Source: Sphingomonas faeni (GTDB lineage: Bacteria > Pseudomonadota > Alphaproteobacteria > Sphingomonadales > Sphingomonadaceae). Taken from it: a stretch of 64,000 nt of DNA. The position numbers and the translations under genes were made by a program. The notes beneath the pieces were generated by a model. That model was not told where the DNA came from. It made no database searches and worked only from the letters and a program-made list of their open reading frames with translations. Below, in pieces: positions 35,891-44,102 of this stretch (position 1 is the stretch's first letter; each line of letters starts with the position of its first letter). Location: assembly GCF_003053745.1 (NCBI RefSeq), contig NZ_QAYE01000004.1, positions 62,001 through 126,000 of the forward strand, read 5' to 3'.

Positions 35891-36295
35891 ATGTTCAAGA
35901 CTTTTACTCTCGCCGCCAGTGCCCTCGCATTGGGTGCGACCGCCCTCGTTCCCGCCGCCGCCGATGCGCAGCGCTGGGGCTCGCGCTACGAGCGTGGCTA
36001 CGATGGCTATCAGGGTGGCGGCTATCGCGACGGTGGCTACGATCGTGGCTATCGCGGCGACGACCGGGGCTACCGCGAGTATCGCGGCAACGACCGCCGC
36101 TACAACGCACGCAGCCGTCGCGGCTGCGACAACACCGGCGGCACGATCATCGGCGCCCTCGCCGGCGGCCTGCTCGGTCACACCGTCGCCGGTCGTGGTG
36201 ACCGGACGCTAGGCGCAGTCCTCGGTGCGGCCGGTGGCGGCCTAGCCGGCAACGCGATCGATAAGTCGGATAACCCGGGGTATTGCCGGCGGTAA
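35891..36295 (+). CDS. glycine-zipper 2TM-domain envelope protein
   Basis: 134 residues. Sec signal (FKTFTLAASALALGATALVPAAADA, cleavage about 27), a Gly/Tyr/Arg/Asp-rich repeat region (YDGYQGGGYRDGGYDRGYRGDD), then the glycine-zipper segment GGTIIGALAGGLLGHTVAGRGDRTLGAVLGAAGGGLAGNAI typical of Rick_17kDa/SlyB-like outer-membrane-associated proteins. There is no lipobox. ATG start with GGGAG upstream. Role unknown, probably envelope integrity. Confidence 0.85.
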   Translation: MFKTFTLAASALALGATALVPAAADAQRWGSRYERGYDGYQGGGYRDGGYDRGYRGDDRGYREYRGNDRRYNARSRRGCDNTGGTIIGALAGGLLGHTVAGRGDRTLGAVLGAAGGGLAGNAIDKSDNPGYCRR

Positions 36296-36297
36296 GC

Positions 36298-36415
36298 CCG
36301 GCAAAGCCCGGGCCGGTGCTCGCCGCGAAAGCGGTCGAGCAACCGCCGGCACGGACGGCGGGCAGGCTAAGCCTGTCCCGACCGACGACGGCTTTGCCGA
36401 CGTCGCGCCCGTTCG
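36298..36415. repeat. GC-rich degenerate repeat (class 7)
   Basis: Begins just after the glycine-zipper gene stop (CCCGGCAAAGCCCGGGCCGG) and contains several short palindromes, including GGCAGGCTAAGCCTGTCC and a conserved GACGGCTTTGCCGACG. A related but diverged copy lies at 48050-48168 (GGTCGGCTAGCCGAACC ... GGCGGCTTTGCCGGCG), also directly after a plus-strand gene. Confidence 0.55.
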
Positions 36416-36506
36416 AGCCACCCAACCAGTTTCCCAGTTCCCTCGCGTAGCGTATCGAGGGCGAGGGCCGGCTTCCCGTACGGGAGCCGGCCCTTTGTTC
36501 GTCTAT

Positions 36507-36584
36507 CGTTTTCCGGCGAACGCAGGAATCCAGGGTTACTCGGCCCAGCCCCCGAGACCCTGGGCTCCTGAGTTCGCAGGAGAA
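36507..36584. repeat. inverted repeat (class 3)
   Basis: GTTTTCCGGCGAACGCAGGA on the left and TCCTGAGTTCGCAGGAGAAC on the right, with CCAGGGTTAC / ACCCTGGG inside. It lies immediately before the end of the phosphoribosyltransferase gene; same class as 10077, 37189 and 56789. Confidence 0.7.
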
Positions 36585-36591
36585 CAGGACA

Positions 36592-37110
36592 TTACGCGAT
36601 CCGCTCAGGCACTTCGGCCGCATCCTCGGCAATCGCAGCCGCCGGCGCCACCGCCTCCCACGGAAACACGAACCAGTCCTTCGTCACAGCCCGGTCGATC
36701 GTCCGCGCACAATACTCGATCCGCTCGGCCGAACTGACGTTGTCGATCAGCATCGCAAATCGCACCGCCCCCTCGACAGCACCCGCCGCTGCCAGCGCGC
36801 GCCGCAGATGCGTGATCGTCCGCCCCGAATCATTAATGTCGTCGACAAACAGCAGCCGCTCGCCCCCTCGCGTCCGCGCGGCAAGTTTCACCAGCGGTTC
36901 GTCGGCAAAGTCCTTCACCTGGCTCGAATAATCGACCGACAGCGTCGGCAGCCCGATCGCATGGCTAAGGAATACCGCCGGCACGAGCCCGCCACGGCCG
37001 ATGCCGATGATGTAATCGGGTTTCCACGCGGTATCCTCGACCAGCTTGGCGGCGAGGATGTGGACCGCAGCGACGAACTCGTGCTGCGGGATAGGGGTAA
37101 AGATCGGCAT
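36592..37110 (-). CDS. purine-type phosphoribosyltransferase
   Basis: 172 residues of type I phosphoribosyltransferase fold: PDYIIGIGRGGLVPAVFLSHAIG for the pyrophosphate loop and the PRPP motif LLFVDDINDSGRTI (about 86-99, with adjacent acidic residues). It resembles xanthine-guanine/hypoxanthine phosphoribosyltransferases, so the likely job is purine base salvage; the exact base cannot be read from the sequence. ATG start. Inverted repeats flank the gene on both sides. Confidence 0.82.
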   Translation of the reverse strand: MPIFTPIPQHEFVAAVHILAAKLVEDTAWKPDYIIGIGRGGLVPAVFLSHAIGLPTLSVDYSSQVKDFADEPLVKLAARTRGGERLLFVDDINDSGRTITHLRRALAAAGAVEGAVRFAMLIDNVSSAERIEYCARTIDRAVTKDWFVFPWEAVAPAAAIAEDAAEVPERIA

Positions 37111-37188
37111 CGACAGGATGCTAGCGGGTCATGACGAAGACTTCACCCAAAACCCGCCCGCCTTGCGCCATAGATGTAACGCCCACTC

Positions 37189-37247
37189 CTTGTTTCCCCG
37201 CGAAGGCGGGGACCCAGACTGGGCTCCCGCCTTCGCGGGAGAACAAG
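37189..37247. repeat. inverted repeat (class 3, short form)
   Basis: CTTGTTTCCCCGCGAAGGCGG on the left and the nearly complementary CGCCTTCGCGGGAGAACAAG on the right, with CCCAGACTGGG at the centre. The copy at 56789 is almost identical, so this is the best preserved class 3 pair. It lies just after the end of the PLP lyase gene. Confidence 0.8.
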
Positions 37248-37269
37248 AAGCGGGGGTTGTTTTAGCAGC

Positions 37270-38619
37270 TCAAATTGTATCCAGCGCCTGCTCGAAATCG
37301 GCGATCAGATCGTCCGGATCCTCTACGCCGATCGAGATTCGCACGAGGTTGTCCGTGATCCCCAGCGCCTGCTTCCGCGCATCGGGCACCGACAGATGCG
37401 TCATGCCCGCAGGATGGCTAGCCAACGTCTCGGTCCCACCAAGCGAAACGGCCAGCTTGGCGATCTTGAGCGCATCGAGAAACGCGAAGCTCTCGCGCTC
37501 GCCGCCCTTGAGATACAGCGAGAAGGTCGAGCCCCCGCCGGTGCAATGGCGACGATAGATATCCGCCTGCCGCTCCATACCCGGCTCGTCCTCGAGGAAG
37601 CCGAGATACGCGACCCGCTCCACCTTCGGATGGTGGCGGAGAAAAGCGCAGACCTTCGCGGCATTCTCACCTGCACGGCTCATCCGCAGTTCGAGAGTCT
37701 CCAGCGATCGCAACAGCATCCACGCGGTATTCGGATCGGTGATCGTCCCGATCGTGTTCCGCATCGTCCGGATCGTGTTGATGTGCTCCTTCGTGCCCAG
37801 CACGCCGCCGGCGACGAGATCCGAATGCCCGCCGACATATTTGGTCAGCGAGTAGACGACGATGTCGGCGCCATGCTTGAGCGGCTGGAACCACAGCGGC
37901 CCGAGGAACGTGTTGTCGATCGCGATCGGCGGCTTTTCACCCTTGAAGATCGCGTCGCGGCTGGCCGCGACCGCCTCGACGTCGACCAGCGCGTTGGTCG
38001 GGTTCGCCGGGCTTTCCAGATAGATCAGCGCGACGTTGCCCGTCGCCGCCTCGGTCATCACCGCATCGATCTCTTCACGAGTCGCACCCGCCGGAAAGTC
38101 GAGCCACTTCACGCCGAACTTGCCAAGCACGCGACCGATCAGCGTCTCGGTCGCCGCGTACAACGGTCCCGAATGGACGATCGTGTCGCCCGGCTTGACC
38201 ATCGCGAGGAACAGCGTCGCGATCGCCGACATGCCCGACGAGAAAGCGAGCGCGTCCTCAGCCTCTTCCCAGACGCCCAAGCGATCCTCGAGAATCTCCT
38301 GGTTCGGCCCGTTGAAGCGCGAATAGACGAGGCCCTCGGCACCACCCGGACGCTTGCCGGTCACGCCTTCGAAGTGACGCTTGCCCGCCGCCGCGTTGGG
38401 GAACACGAACGTCGAGGTGAGGAAGATCGGCGGCTTCAGCGAGCCTTCCGACAGCGCGGGGTCGTAACCGTGGCCCATCATCAGCGTCGACGGCTTCAAC
38501 TTGCGCCCGCCGATCTTCTCGACCTCGGGCTTCGGCGCGACGCGCGCCGCTACGCCGGTCAGGTCCGCTTCTGTCTCAGCGGGTACGGCGCCGGCGTTTT
38601 CGGGGGTATCGGACATCAA
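37270..38619 (-). CDS. cystathionine gamma-synthase-family PLP enzyme
   Basis: 449-residue Cys/Met-metabolism enzyme. PLP-binding lysine about K260 in VVYSLTKYVGGHSDLVAGG; other conserved pieces are YSRFNGPNQEILEDRL, AFSSGMSAIATL, SGPLYAATETL and ESPANPTN. An N-terminal extension of about 45 residues precedes MGHGYDP. The family includes cystathionine gamma-synthase, O-succinylhomoserine sulfhydrylase and methionine gamma-lyase; motifs alone do not separate them, and there is no met gene beside it. Confidence 0.85.
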   Translation of the reverse strand: MMSDTPENAGAVPAETEADLTGVAARVAPKPEVEKIGGRKLKPSTLMMGHGYDPALSEGSLKPPIFLTSTFVFPNAAAGKRHFEGVTGKRPGGAEGLVYSRFNGPNQEILEDRLGVWEEAEDALAFSSGMSAIATLFLAMVKPGDTIVHSGPLYAATETLIGRVLGKFGVKWLDFPAGATREEIDAVMTEAATGNVALIYLESPANPTNALVDVEAVAASRDAIFKGEKPPIAIDNTFLGPLWFQPLKHGADIVVYSLTKYVGGHSDLVAGGVLGTKEHINTIRTMRNTIGTITDPNTAWMLLRSLETLELRMSRAGENAAKVCAFLRHHPKVERVAYLGFLEDEPGMERQADIYRRHCTGGGSTFSLYLKGGERESFAFLDALKIAKLAVSLGGTETLASHPAGMTHLSVPDARKQALGITDNLVRISIGVEDPDDLIADFEQALDTI

Positions 38620-38706
38620 TATGCTCCTGCGTGGCCCGTCTTATGCGAGCCGATGTGCGGAGCCTAAACGACCGGCGAGGGCTTTGGGAACCGTTACGGC
38701 CTCCCG

Positions 38707-39480
38707 TTACAGGCCGATGATGCTGATCTGACGCCCATAGGAGGGCTCACCGCGATGGGTCGCGCGCCGATAGCTGAAAAAGCGATCGTCGTCGGTGTAA
38801 GTGTCGAGCCCAAGCGCCTCGATCCGATCGATCCCAGCGACCGCGAGCCGGCTGACGACATAGGCCTCCAGGTCGAACTGGTAATGATCGCCCCTGTTCT
38901 CGACGGCGCGACCGTCCGCGAAGAAGCGCTCGTTCTCCGGATCCGCCTCGCAGAACCGGCGGATGAAGCCGTCGTCGACCTCGTAACTGGCGCGCGCGAT
39001 GCACGGCCCGACCGCGGCGACGATCCGGTCGCGGTGCGCACCGATCGCCTCCATCGCGAGGATCGTCGCATCGGTGACGCCGCCGAGCGCGCCTTTCCAC
39101 CCGGCGTGCGCGGCCGCGACGACACCGGCCTCGCGGTCGGCGAACAGCACCGGCGCGCAGTCCGCGGTGAGGATGCCGAGCGCGAGGCCGGGACGGTTGG
39201 TGACCAGCGCATCGGCATGCGGACGGATCGCGTCGTCGAACGGCTCGATCACGGTGACCGCGTCGGCGGAATGGACCTGATACAGACCGACCAGCTTCGC
39301 GCCGGGTAGAACGACTTCGGTCGCGCGACGACGGTTCTCGGCAATGGCGGCGGGGTCGTCGTCGGACCCGATGCCGACATTGAGGCTCGCATACGCCCCG
39401 GTCGAAACGCCGCCACGCCGTCCAAAAAAGCCGTGCGGGATGTCGCCAAGCGCTTTCGCGCGGATGAGGTCGATGGTCAT
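38707..39480 (-). CDS. pgeF: peptidoglycan editing factor PgeF (laccase-domain)
   Basis: 257 residues of the YfiH/PgeF family, which remove wrongly incorporated amino acids (L-Ser) from peptidoglycan precursors and bind metal through conserved His/Cys. Signatures: HGFFGRRGGVSTGAYASLNVG, QVHSAD, LTADCAPVLFAD, AAHAGWKGALGG, GPCIARASYEV and the C-terminal TYTDDDRFFSYRR. It belongs to the same-strand group lgt - methyltransferase - GNAT - pgeF, a neighbourhood usual in alphaproteobacteria apart from the GNAT gene. Confidence 0.93.
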   Translation of the reverse strand: MTIDLIRAKALGDIPHGFFGRRGGVSTGAYASLNVGIGSDDDPAAIAENRRRATEVVLPGAKLVGLYQVHSADAVTVIEPFDDAIRPHADALVTNRPGLALGILTADCAPVLFADREAGVVAAAHAGWKGALGGVTDATILAMEAIGAHRDRIVAAVGPCIARASYEVDDGFIRRFCEADPENERFFADGRAVENRGDHYQFDLEAYVVSRLAVAGIDRIEALGLDTYTDDDRFFSYRRATHRGEPSYGRQISIIGL

Positions 39481-39507
39481 TTCAGGTCACCTAACATCAA
39501 ACACATC

Positions 39508-39612
39508 CCCACCCCGGCGGAGGCCGGGGCCCAGTTGGGTGACGTTGTTAACAGCAGACATCGCGCCGTTACCAAGACCTTTCCAACTGGGCCCCGGCCT
39601 CCGCCGGGGTGG
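39508..39612. repeat. inverted repeat with conserved interior (class 2, reverse orientation)
   Basis: CCCCACCCCGGCGGAGGCCG on the left, CCTCCGCCGGGGTGG on the right. The conserved interior lies near the right arm and reads on the minus strand as TTGGAAAGGTCTTGGTAACG, so this copy is inverted relative to those at 11563, 26111 and 61063. It lies between pgeF and the GNAT gene, within the same-strand group. Confidence 0.85.
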
Positions 39613-39634
39613 CGCTCCTGAAAGGTAACGACCA

Positions 39635-40147
39635 TCACAACACGAGCCGCATGATCCGGTCATCGTCAGGCTGCTCCCCAACCATGAACACATACCGCCC
39701 GATCTCGACGAACCCGTAACGCTGATAGAACCGGTGCGCCCGGTGATTTTCCACATACACGCTGAGGATCATCTCCGTCCGCCCATCGGCGCGCGCAACA
39801 TCGATCGCCCAGTCCATCAACGCAGGGCCGACACCCGCACCATGCTGGTCACCCCGCACATAAAGCTGGTGAAGTTCGATCGCCGCCGCCGGCCAGTCGC
39901 CCGGAAATGCCACCGGGCCGATCTTCGCAAACCCAACGATCGCACCCGCCTCGTTCACCGCGACCCGCACCGTGAAGGCAGGATCGGACAGTTGCGCAGG
40001 CAACCCCGTCTCACCGAACGTCTGGTCGAGGAAGGCGGCAAGGTCTTCAGGCCGGTACAGCGTACCGAACGTGTCGGTAAACGAGCGCTTCGCCATCGCG
40101 GCGAGTTCTGCGCCATCAGCGGGCACGGCATCACGATAGGCGATCAT
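39635..40147 (-). CDS. GNAT-family N-acetyltransferase
   Basis: 170 residues from the ATG at 40147: MIAYRDAVPADGAELAAMAKRSF, the acetyl-CoA-binding region LYVRGDQHGAGVGPALMDWAI (a variant of Q/R-x-x-G-x-G/A) and the C-terminal NHRAHRFYQRYGFVEIGRY. The start overlaps the stop of the methyltransferase gene by four bases (ATGA). It looks like RimI-type or small-molecule acetyltransferases; the substrate is unknown. Confidence 0.85.
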   Translation of the reverse strand: MIAYRDAVPADGAELAAMAKRSFTDTFGTLYRPEDLAAFLDQTFGETGLPAQLSDPAFTVRVAVNEAGAIVGFAKIGPVAFPGDWPAAAIELHQLYVRGDQHGAGVGPALMDWAIDVARADGRTEMILSVYVENHRAHRFYQRYGFVEIGRYVFMVGEQPDDDRIMRLVL

Positions 40148-41232
40148 GCAAACGCCGCCGGCGTCGGCCAAGTCGGCGCGGTGATCGCCAGCGCTTTGAA
40201 AAGCGTGCCCATATCGTCCATCAACCTCCTTCGATCCGCTGCCAATGCTTCCGCTCGCGCAGGCGACGCCTTGGCGAGTGCCGACGTCCGCGAATCGATG
40301 CCGAGCGCACCGAGCAGGTCGCGCTGCGTCACCGGCCCCCAAGCAACAGCCCCCTCGGCCTGTGCCGCGGCGGCGAGCGTGGTGAAGTCGACATGCGCGG
40401 TCAGGTCATGCTCGCCCGGCGCATCGAACGGATTGGCGAACGCATGCCCACGCACCGCCTGCAACGTGTCGCCGAGCGCCGGCCCCTCATAGCCATAGTC
40501 GACCGCGATCAGCGCACCGCCCTGCGCGGCGATCCGCTTGGCGAGACCGCGAATGATCGTCACGGCAGCAGGCGAGGTTTCGAGGATCGAACCCGCGGGC
40601 GCGTCCCGAAACGGCTCGGGAATGACGGCATCCGGAAGCGGCTTGCCAGCGATCGGCAGGAACAGCAGGTCCTGTGCCGCGACCAGACGTTCGTGCCACT
40701 GCTCGCGCTTCACCAATTGCCGGATCGGCAGCGCGTCGAAGAATTCGTTGGCGACGACGATCAGCGGCCGATCGGTCGGCAGCGTATCGACCGCGTCGTG
40801 CCACGTGGCAGCGGGCACCCGCTCGGCTTGAGCTTTTCGCAACGCCGGGCTGGTCTCGACGAAATGCACCGGCGGCTCGAGCCCCGCCTTCGCCATCGCC
40901 CGCGCGGCGTCGGCAGCAAGCGTCCCGCGACCCGGTCCCAACTCGACCCACGCGACATCCGGCCGACCCGAGCGGTCCCAAAGATCGGCACACCACAAAC
41001 CGACAAGCTCGCCGAACATCTGGCTGATCTCAGGCGCAGTGGTGAAGTCGCCCCCCGCCCCCAACGGATCGCGCGTCGCATAATAGTGCGCGTTCGCCGC
41101 CGCCATATACTGCGCGACGGGGATCGGACCCGCGAGCGCAATCGCGCGGGCGAGGCGTTCGGGGAGGGCGGTGTCTATCCCCCTTCCGCTTGCGGGAGGG
41201 GTTAGGGGAGGGGCTGGATTATCGTTGGCCAT
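40144..41232 (-). CDS. MidA/NDUFAF7-type SAM-dependent methyltransferase
   Basis: Class I methyltransferase of the DUF185 family; mitochondrial relatives methylate an arginine of complex I subunit NDUFS2. Motifs: PIPVAQYMAAANAHYYATRDPLG, GDFTTAPEISQMFGELVG, SAM site WVELGPGRGTLAADAARA, VANEFFDALPIRQ and LIAVDYGYEGP. The conserved part begins around LPERLARAIALAG, but every start codon lies further upstream inside a class 5 inverted repeat: ATGs at 41232, 41247 and 41271. I use 41232 (362 residues), so about the first 18-20 residues (MANDNPAPPLTPPASGRG) are repeat-encoded. Confidence 0.88.
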   Translation of the reverse strand: MANDNPAPPLTPPASGRGIDTALPERLARAIALAGPIPVAQYMAAANAHYYATRDPLGAGGDFTTAPEISQMFGELVGLWCADLWDRSGRPDVAWVELGPGRGTLAADAARAMAKAGLEPPVHFVETSPALRKAQAERVPAATWHDAVDTLPTDRPLIVVANEFFDALPIRQLVKREQWHERLVAAQDLLFLPIAGKPLPDAVIPEPFRDAPAGSILETSPAAVTIIRGLAKRIAAQGGALIAVDYGYEGPALGDTLQAVRGHAFANPFDAPGEHDLTAHVDFTTLAAAAQAEGAVAWGPVTQRDLLGALGIDSRTSALAKASPARAEALAADRRRLMDDMGTLFKALAITAPTWPTPAAFA

Positions 41233-41281
41233 GACATTTGCGGCCATGCCCTCCCCCAACCCCTCCCGCAAGCGGAAGGGG
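41179..41281. repeat. inverted repeat (class 5) forming the 5' end of a gene
   Basis: Arms CCCCTTCCGCTTGCGGGAGG at the left and the complementary CCTCCCGCAAGCGGAAGGGG at the right, with GGTTAGGGGAGGG / CCCTCCCCCAACC inside, about 103 bases. It ends two bases before the lgt stop and its left half is read as the first codons of the methyltransferase gene. Confidence 0.88.
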
Positions 41282-41283
41282 CG

Positions 41284-42219
41284 TCAGGCGACGCTCGCCG
41301 TCCCCGCGATCGATTCGACCCGCACGCGGCGCTTGGCCGACGTAGCCACCAGATACGCGCCACCGACGATCATCGGCACGCACAGCCACTGCCCCATGTG
41401 CAGCCCGGTATGCTCGGCAAACGCCCGCAGCTGCGAATCCGGCTCGCGGAAGAACTCGACGGTAAACCGCGCGATCCCGTACCCCAGCACGAACAACCCG
41501 ACGAGCTTGCCCGGATCATAGCGCGCCCTGGTCTTCCAGAACGCGAACCAGAGCAGCGCGAACAGGACCACGCCCTCCAGCCCCGCCTCGTACAGCTGGC
41601 TCGGATGCCGCGCCGGCTCGACCATGCCGAACGGCACGGTACGCTCGAAGATGATACCCCAAGCGACGTCGGTCGGCTTGCCCCACAGCTCGCCATTCAC
41701 GAAGTTCGCCAGCCGCCCGAAGAACAGCCCGAACGGTACGCAGCACGCGATATAATCATGCACGCGTAACCAGTTGAGCTGATGCTTCCGCGCGAACAGG
41801 ATCAGCCCGATCGACGTGCCGATGACACCGCCGTGGAACGACATGCCGCCGTCCCAGAGCCGGAAGATCCGCAGCGGGTGCAGGAACATCTCGGGCGCGT
41901 AGAAGATCACATAACCGAGCCGCCCGCCGAGGATGATGCCGAGCGTCGCGTAGAACACCAGGTCGTCGGCATGTCGCCGCGCCATCGGTGCGCCGGGCTG
42001 GGCGAGCAGCTTCAGCAGATACCACCAGCCGAGCAGGATCCCGCCGATATAGGCAAGGCTGTACCAGCGCAGCGTGAAGAATCCGATCGAGAAGACGTCG
42101 GGATGCAGCCCGAGATCCTCGAAGCGGATGTGACTGCCGACGGCAGGCGCTACGGCGCCCGCAGCGGCGGTGATGGTCGACAGGATCAAAGGCTTTTCCC
42201 CACGCGTTCGCCCCTGCAT
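41284..42219 (-). CDS. lgt: prolipoprotein diacylglyceryl transferase
   Basis: Polytopic inner-membrane enzyme that transfers diacylglyceryl from phosphatidylglycerol to the lipobox Cys of prolipoproteins. Seven hydrophobic helices; motifs [22 protein letters not shown] (the Lgt signature) and RHPSQLYEA. The frame is open to 42321, but an ATG at 42219 (311 residues) fits better; a TTG at about 42186 with GGGGA upstream would give [11 protein letters not shown] and is also credible. Divergent from the acyl-CoA synthetase gene. Confidence 0.93.
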   Translation of the reverse strand: MQGRTRGEKPLILSTITAAAGAVAPAVGSHIRFEDLGLHPDVFSIGFFTLRWYSLAYIGGILLGWWYLLKLLAQPGAPMARRHADDLVFYATLGIILGGRLGYVIFYAPEMFLHPLRIFRLWDGGMSFHGGVIGTSIGLILFARKHQLNWLRVHDYIACCVPFGLFFGRLANFVNGELWGKPTDVAWGIIFERTVPFGMVEPARHPSQLYEAGLEGVVLFALLWFAFWKTRARYDPGKLVGLFVLGYGIARFTVEFFREPDSQLRAFAEHTGLHMGQWLCVPMIVGGAYLVATSAKRRVRVESIAGTASVA

Positions 42220-42256
42220 AAAGGCCGATAACGATAAGACCAAGTAGGAGAGCGAT

Positions 42257-43945
42257 ATGCGGACCGAGCTGGACCTGGCTATGGATTCGACGATGGCCGC
42301 GCTGACCGCGCCCGACGGCATGCTGGCGCTCGGGTCGGCCGAGCGGTTCGGCGTGACGCTGCCGACGATCGCCGCCGCGCCGCCCGCACTCAGTTACTAT
42401 TTCGCGCACTACGCCAACGAGCACCGCGACGCCGTCTTCTTGGTATCAGGCGCCGAGCGCCTGACGTTCGGCGAGGTCTACGCGGCGGCCGAGAGCACCG
42501 CCCGCGCCCTCGTCGGCGGCTACGGCATCGCCAAGGGCGACCGAGTCGGCATCGCGATGCGCAATTCGCCATCGTGGATCGTCCTGTACATGGGCATCAT
42601 TATGGCCGGCGGCGTCACGACGCTGCTCAACGGCTGGTGGCAGTCGGAGGAACTGGAGACCGCGATCGGCGAGGTCGATTGCACGCTCGTGTTCGCCGAT
42701 CCGCCGCGCGTAAAGCGCCTTGCCCAGATCGCGGGCCTACGCGCGCCGGTCGTCGAGATCGACGATTCGCGCCCGCTTGCCGAAGCGCTCGAGCAAGTGC
42801 TGGCGAAGGACGACCACACCGCCGAGCTGCCGCTGCTCGGGCCCGAGGATCATGCGACGATCCTGTTCACGAGCGGATCGACCGGCCAATCGAAGGGCGC
42901 GCTCTCCGAACACTGTGCGGTCGTGCAGGGCATCTTCAACTATCTCGGCCAGGCGATGATGATGGTCGGCATCGCCACCGCGCAAGGCAATCCGCCGGTC
43001 GGCCAGCCGGTCACGCTGCTGACGATCCCGCTGTTCCACATCACCGGCGAGGTTCCCGTGTTCCTCCAGAGCTTCGCGATGGGGCGCAAACTCGTGCTGA
43101 TGCCGAAATGGGATGCTGGCGAGGCAATGCGGCTGATCGAAGCGGAAGGCGTCACCTATTTCGTCGGTGTGCCCTTGATGAGCTTCGAGATCCTAAACCA
43201 CCCCGACCGCGCGAATTACGACCTCTCGACCGTCACCGATTTCGCCGCAGGCGGTGCCCCACGCCCGGTCGATCACGTCCGCCGCATCGACGAGGAAATG
43301 GGCGGAAGCGCGCCGCTGATCGGCTACGGCCTGACCGAAACCAACGCGGTCGGCACCGGCAACTGGCGCGGCAATTATCTCGCCAAGCCCAATTCCGCCG
43401 GCCGCCCCGGCGCGCCGTTGGTCGATCTCGCGATCCTCGACGATGCCGGCCACTCGGTCGACCAGGGCCAGCGCGGCGAGGTCTGCATCCGCACGATCTG
43501 CAACTTCAAGGAATATTGGAACCGCCCCGACGCGACCGCCGCCGCGTTCACGTCGGACGGCTATTTCCGCACCGGCGACATCGGTTACCTCGACGAGGAC
43601 GGCTATCTGTTCATCGTCGATCGCAAGAAGGACATTATCATCCGCGGCGGCGAGAACATCTCGTGCCAGGAGGTGGAGGCTGCGTTGTACGAGCATCCAG
43701 CCGTCGCGGAGGCTGCCGTCTTCGGCCTCGCAGACGAGCGCTTCGGCGAGGTCCCCGGTGCGGTAGTAGTGCCACAGGACGGCGAAACGCTGACCTCCGA
43801 CGACCTGACCGCGTTCCTCCACCAGCACATCGCCGCATTCAAAATACCGCAGCGGATCTGGATTTCGGAAGAGCCGCTGCCAAGACTGGGGACGGAAAAG
43901 ATCGACAAGGTCTCGCTCAAGGCCACGTATCGAGCGATGGCCTAA
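42257..43945 (+). CDS. AMP-forming acyl-CoA synthetase / ligase
   Basis: 562 residues of the ANL superfamily. ATP site [61 protein letters not shown] and the catalytic lysine near the end in [11 protein letters not shown]. It activates a carboxylic acid as acyl-AMP and joins it to CoA; chain length or aromatic preference cannot be read. ATG start, with AGGAGAG seven or so bases upstream. Single gene between divergent lgt and an inverted repeat. Confidence 0.9.
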   Translation: MRTELDLAMDSTMAALTAPDGMLALGSAERFGVTLPTIAAAPPALSYYFAHYANEHRDAVFLVSGAERLTFGEVYAAAESTARALVGGYGIAKGDRVGIAMRNSPSWIVLYMGIIMAGGVTTLLNGWWQSEELETAIGEVDCTLVFADPPRVKRLAQIAGLRAPVVEIDDSRPLAEALEQVLAKDDHTAELPLLGPEDHATILFTSGSTGQSKGALSEHCAVVQGIFNYLGQAMMMVGIATAQGNPPVGQPVTLLTIPLFHITGEVPVFLQSFAMGRKLVLMPKWDAGEAMRLIEAEGVTYFVGVPLMSFEILNHPDRANYDLSTVTDFAAGGAPRPVDHVRRIDEEMGGSAPLIGYGLTETNAVGTGNWRGNYLAKPNSAGRPGAPLVDLAILDDAGHSVDQGQRGEVCIRTICNFKEYWNRPDATAAAFTSDGYFRTGDIGYLDEDGYLFIVDRKKDIIIRGGENISCQEVEAALYEHPAVAEAAVFGLADERFGEVPGAVVVPQDGETLTSDDLTAFLHQHIAAFKIPQRIWISEEPLPRLGTEKIDKVSLKATYRAMA

Positions 43946-43947
43946 TA

Positions 43948-44090
43948 TCCCTCGCCCCTTCGGGGAGAGGGAGGGAGGAGCCACTTGGCGACGGAAGGGA
44001 GAGGGGAGTGAGACTCCCGGCAGAGTCCCGGAGACCCACTCCCCCTCATCCGCCGCTTCGCGCCACCTTCTCCCCGTGAGGGAGAAGGAT
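43948..44090. repeat. inverted repeat (class 5 variant, long)
   Basis: CCCTCGCCCCTTCGGGGAGAGG at the left; CACCTTCTCCCCGTGAGGGAG at the right; central part contains GGAGTGAGACTCC and the pair GGGAGTGAGACTCC/GGAGACCCACTCCCC. About 143 bases, filling the gap before the molybdenum oxidoreductase gene. Confidence 0.65.
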
Positions 44091-44102
44091 TAGAGCCACC
44101 TC

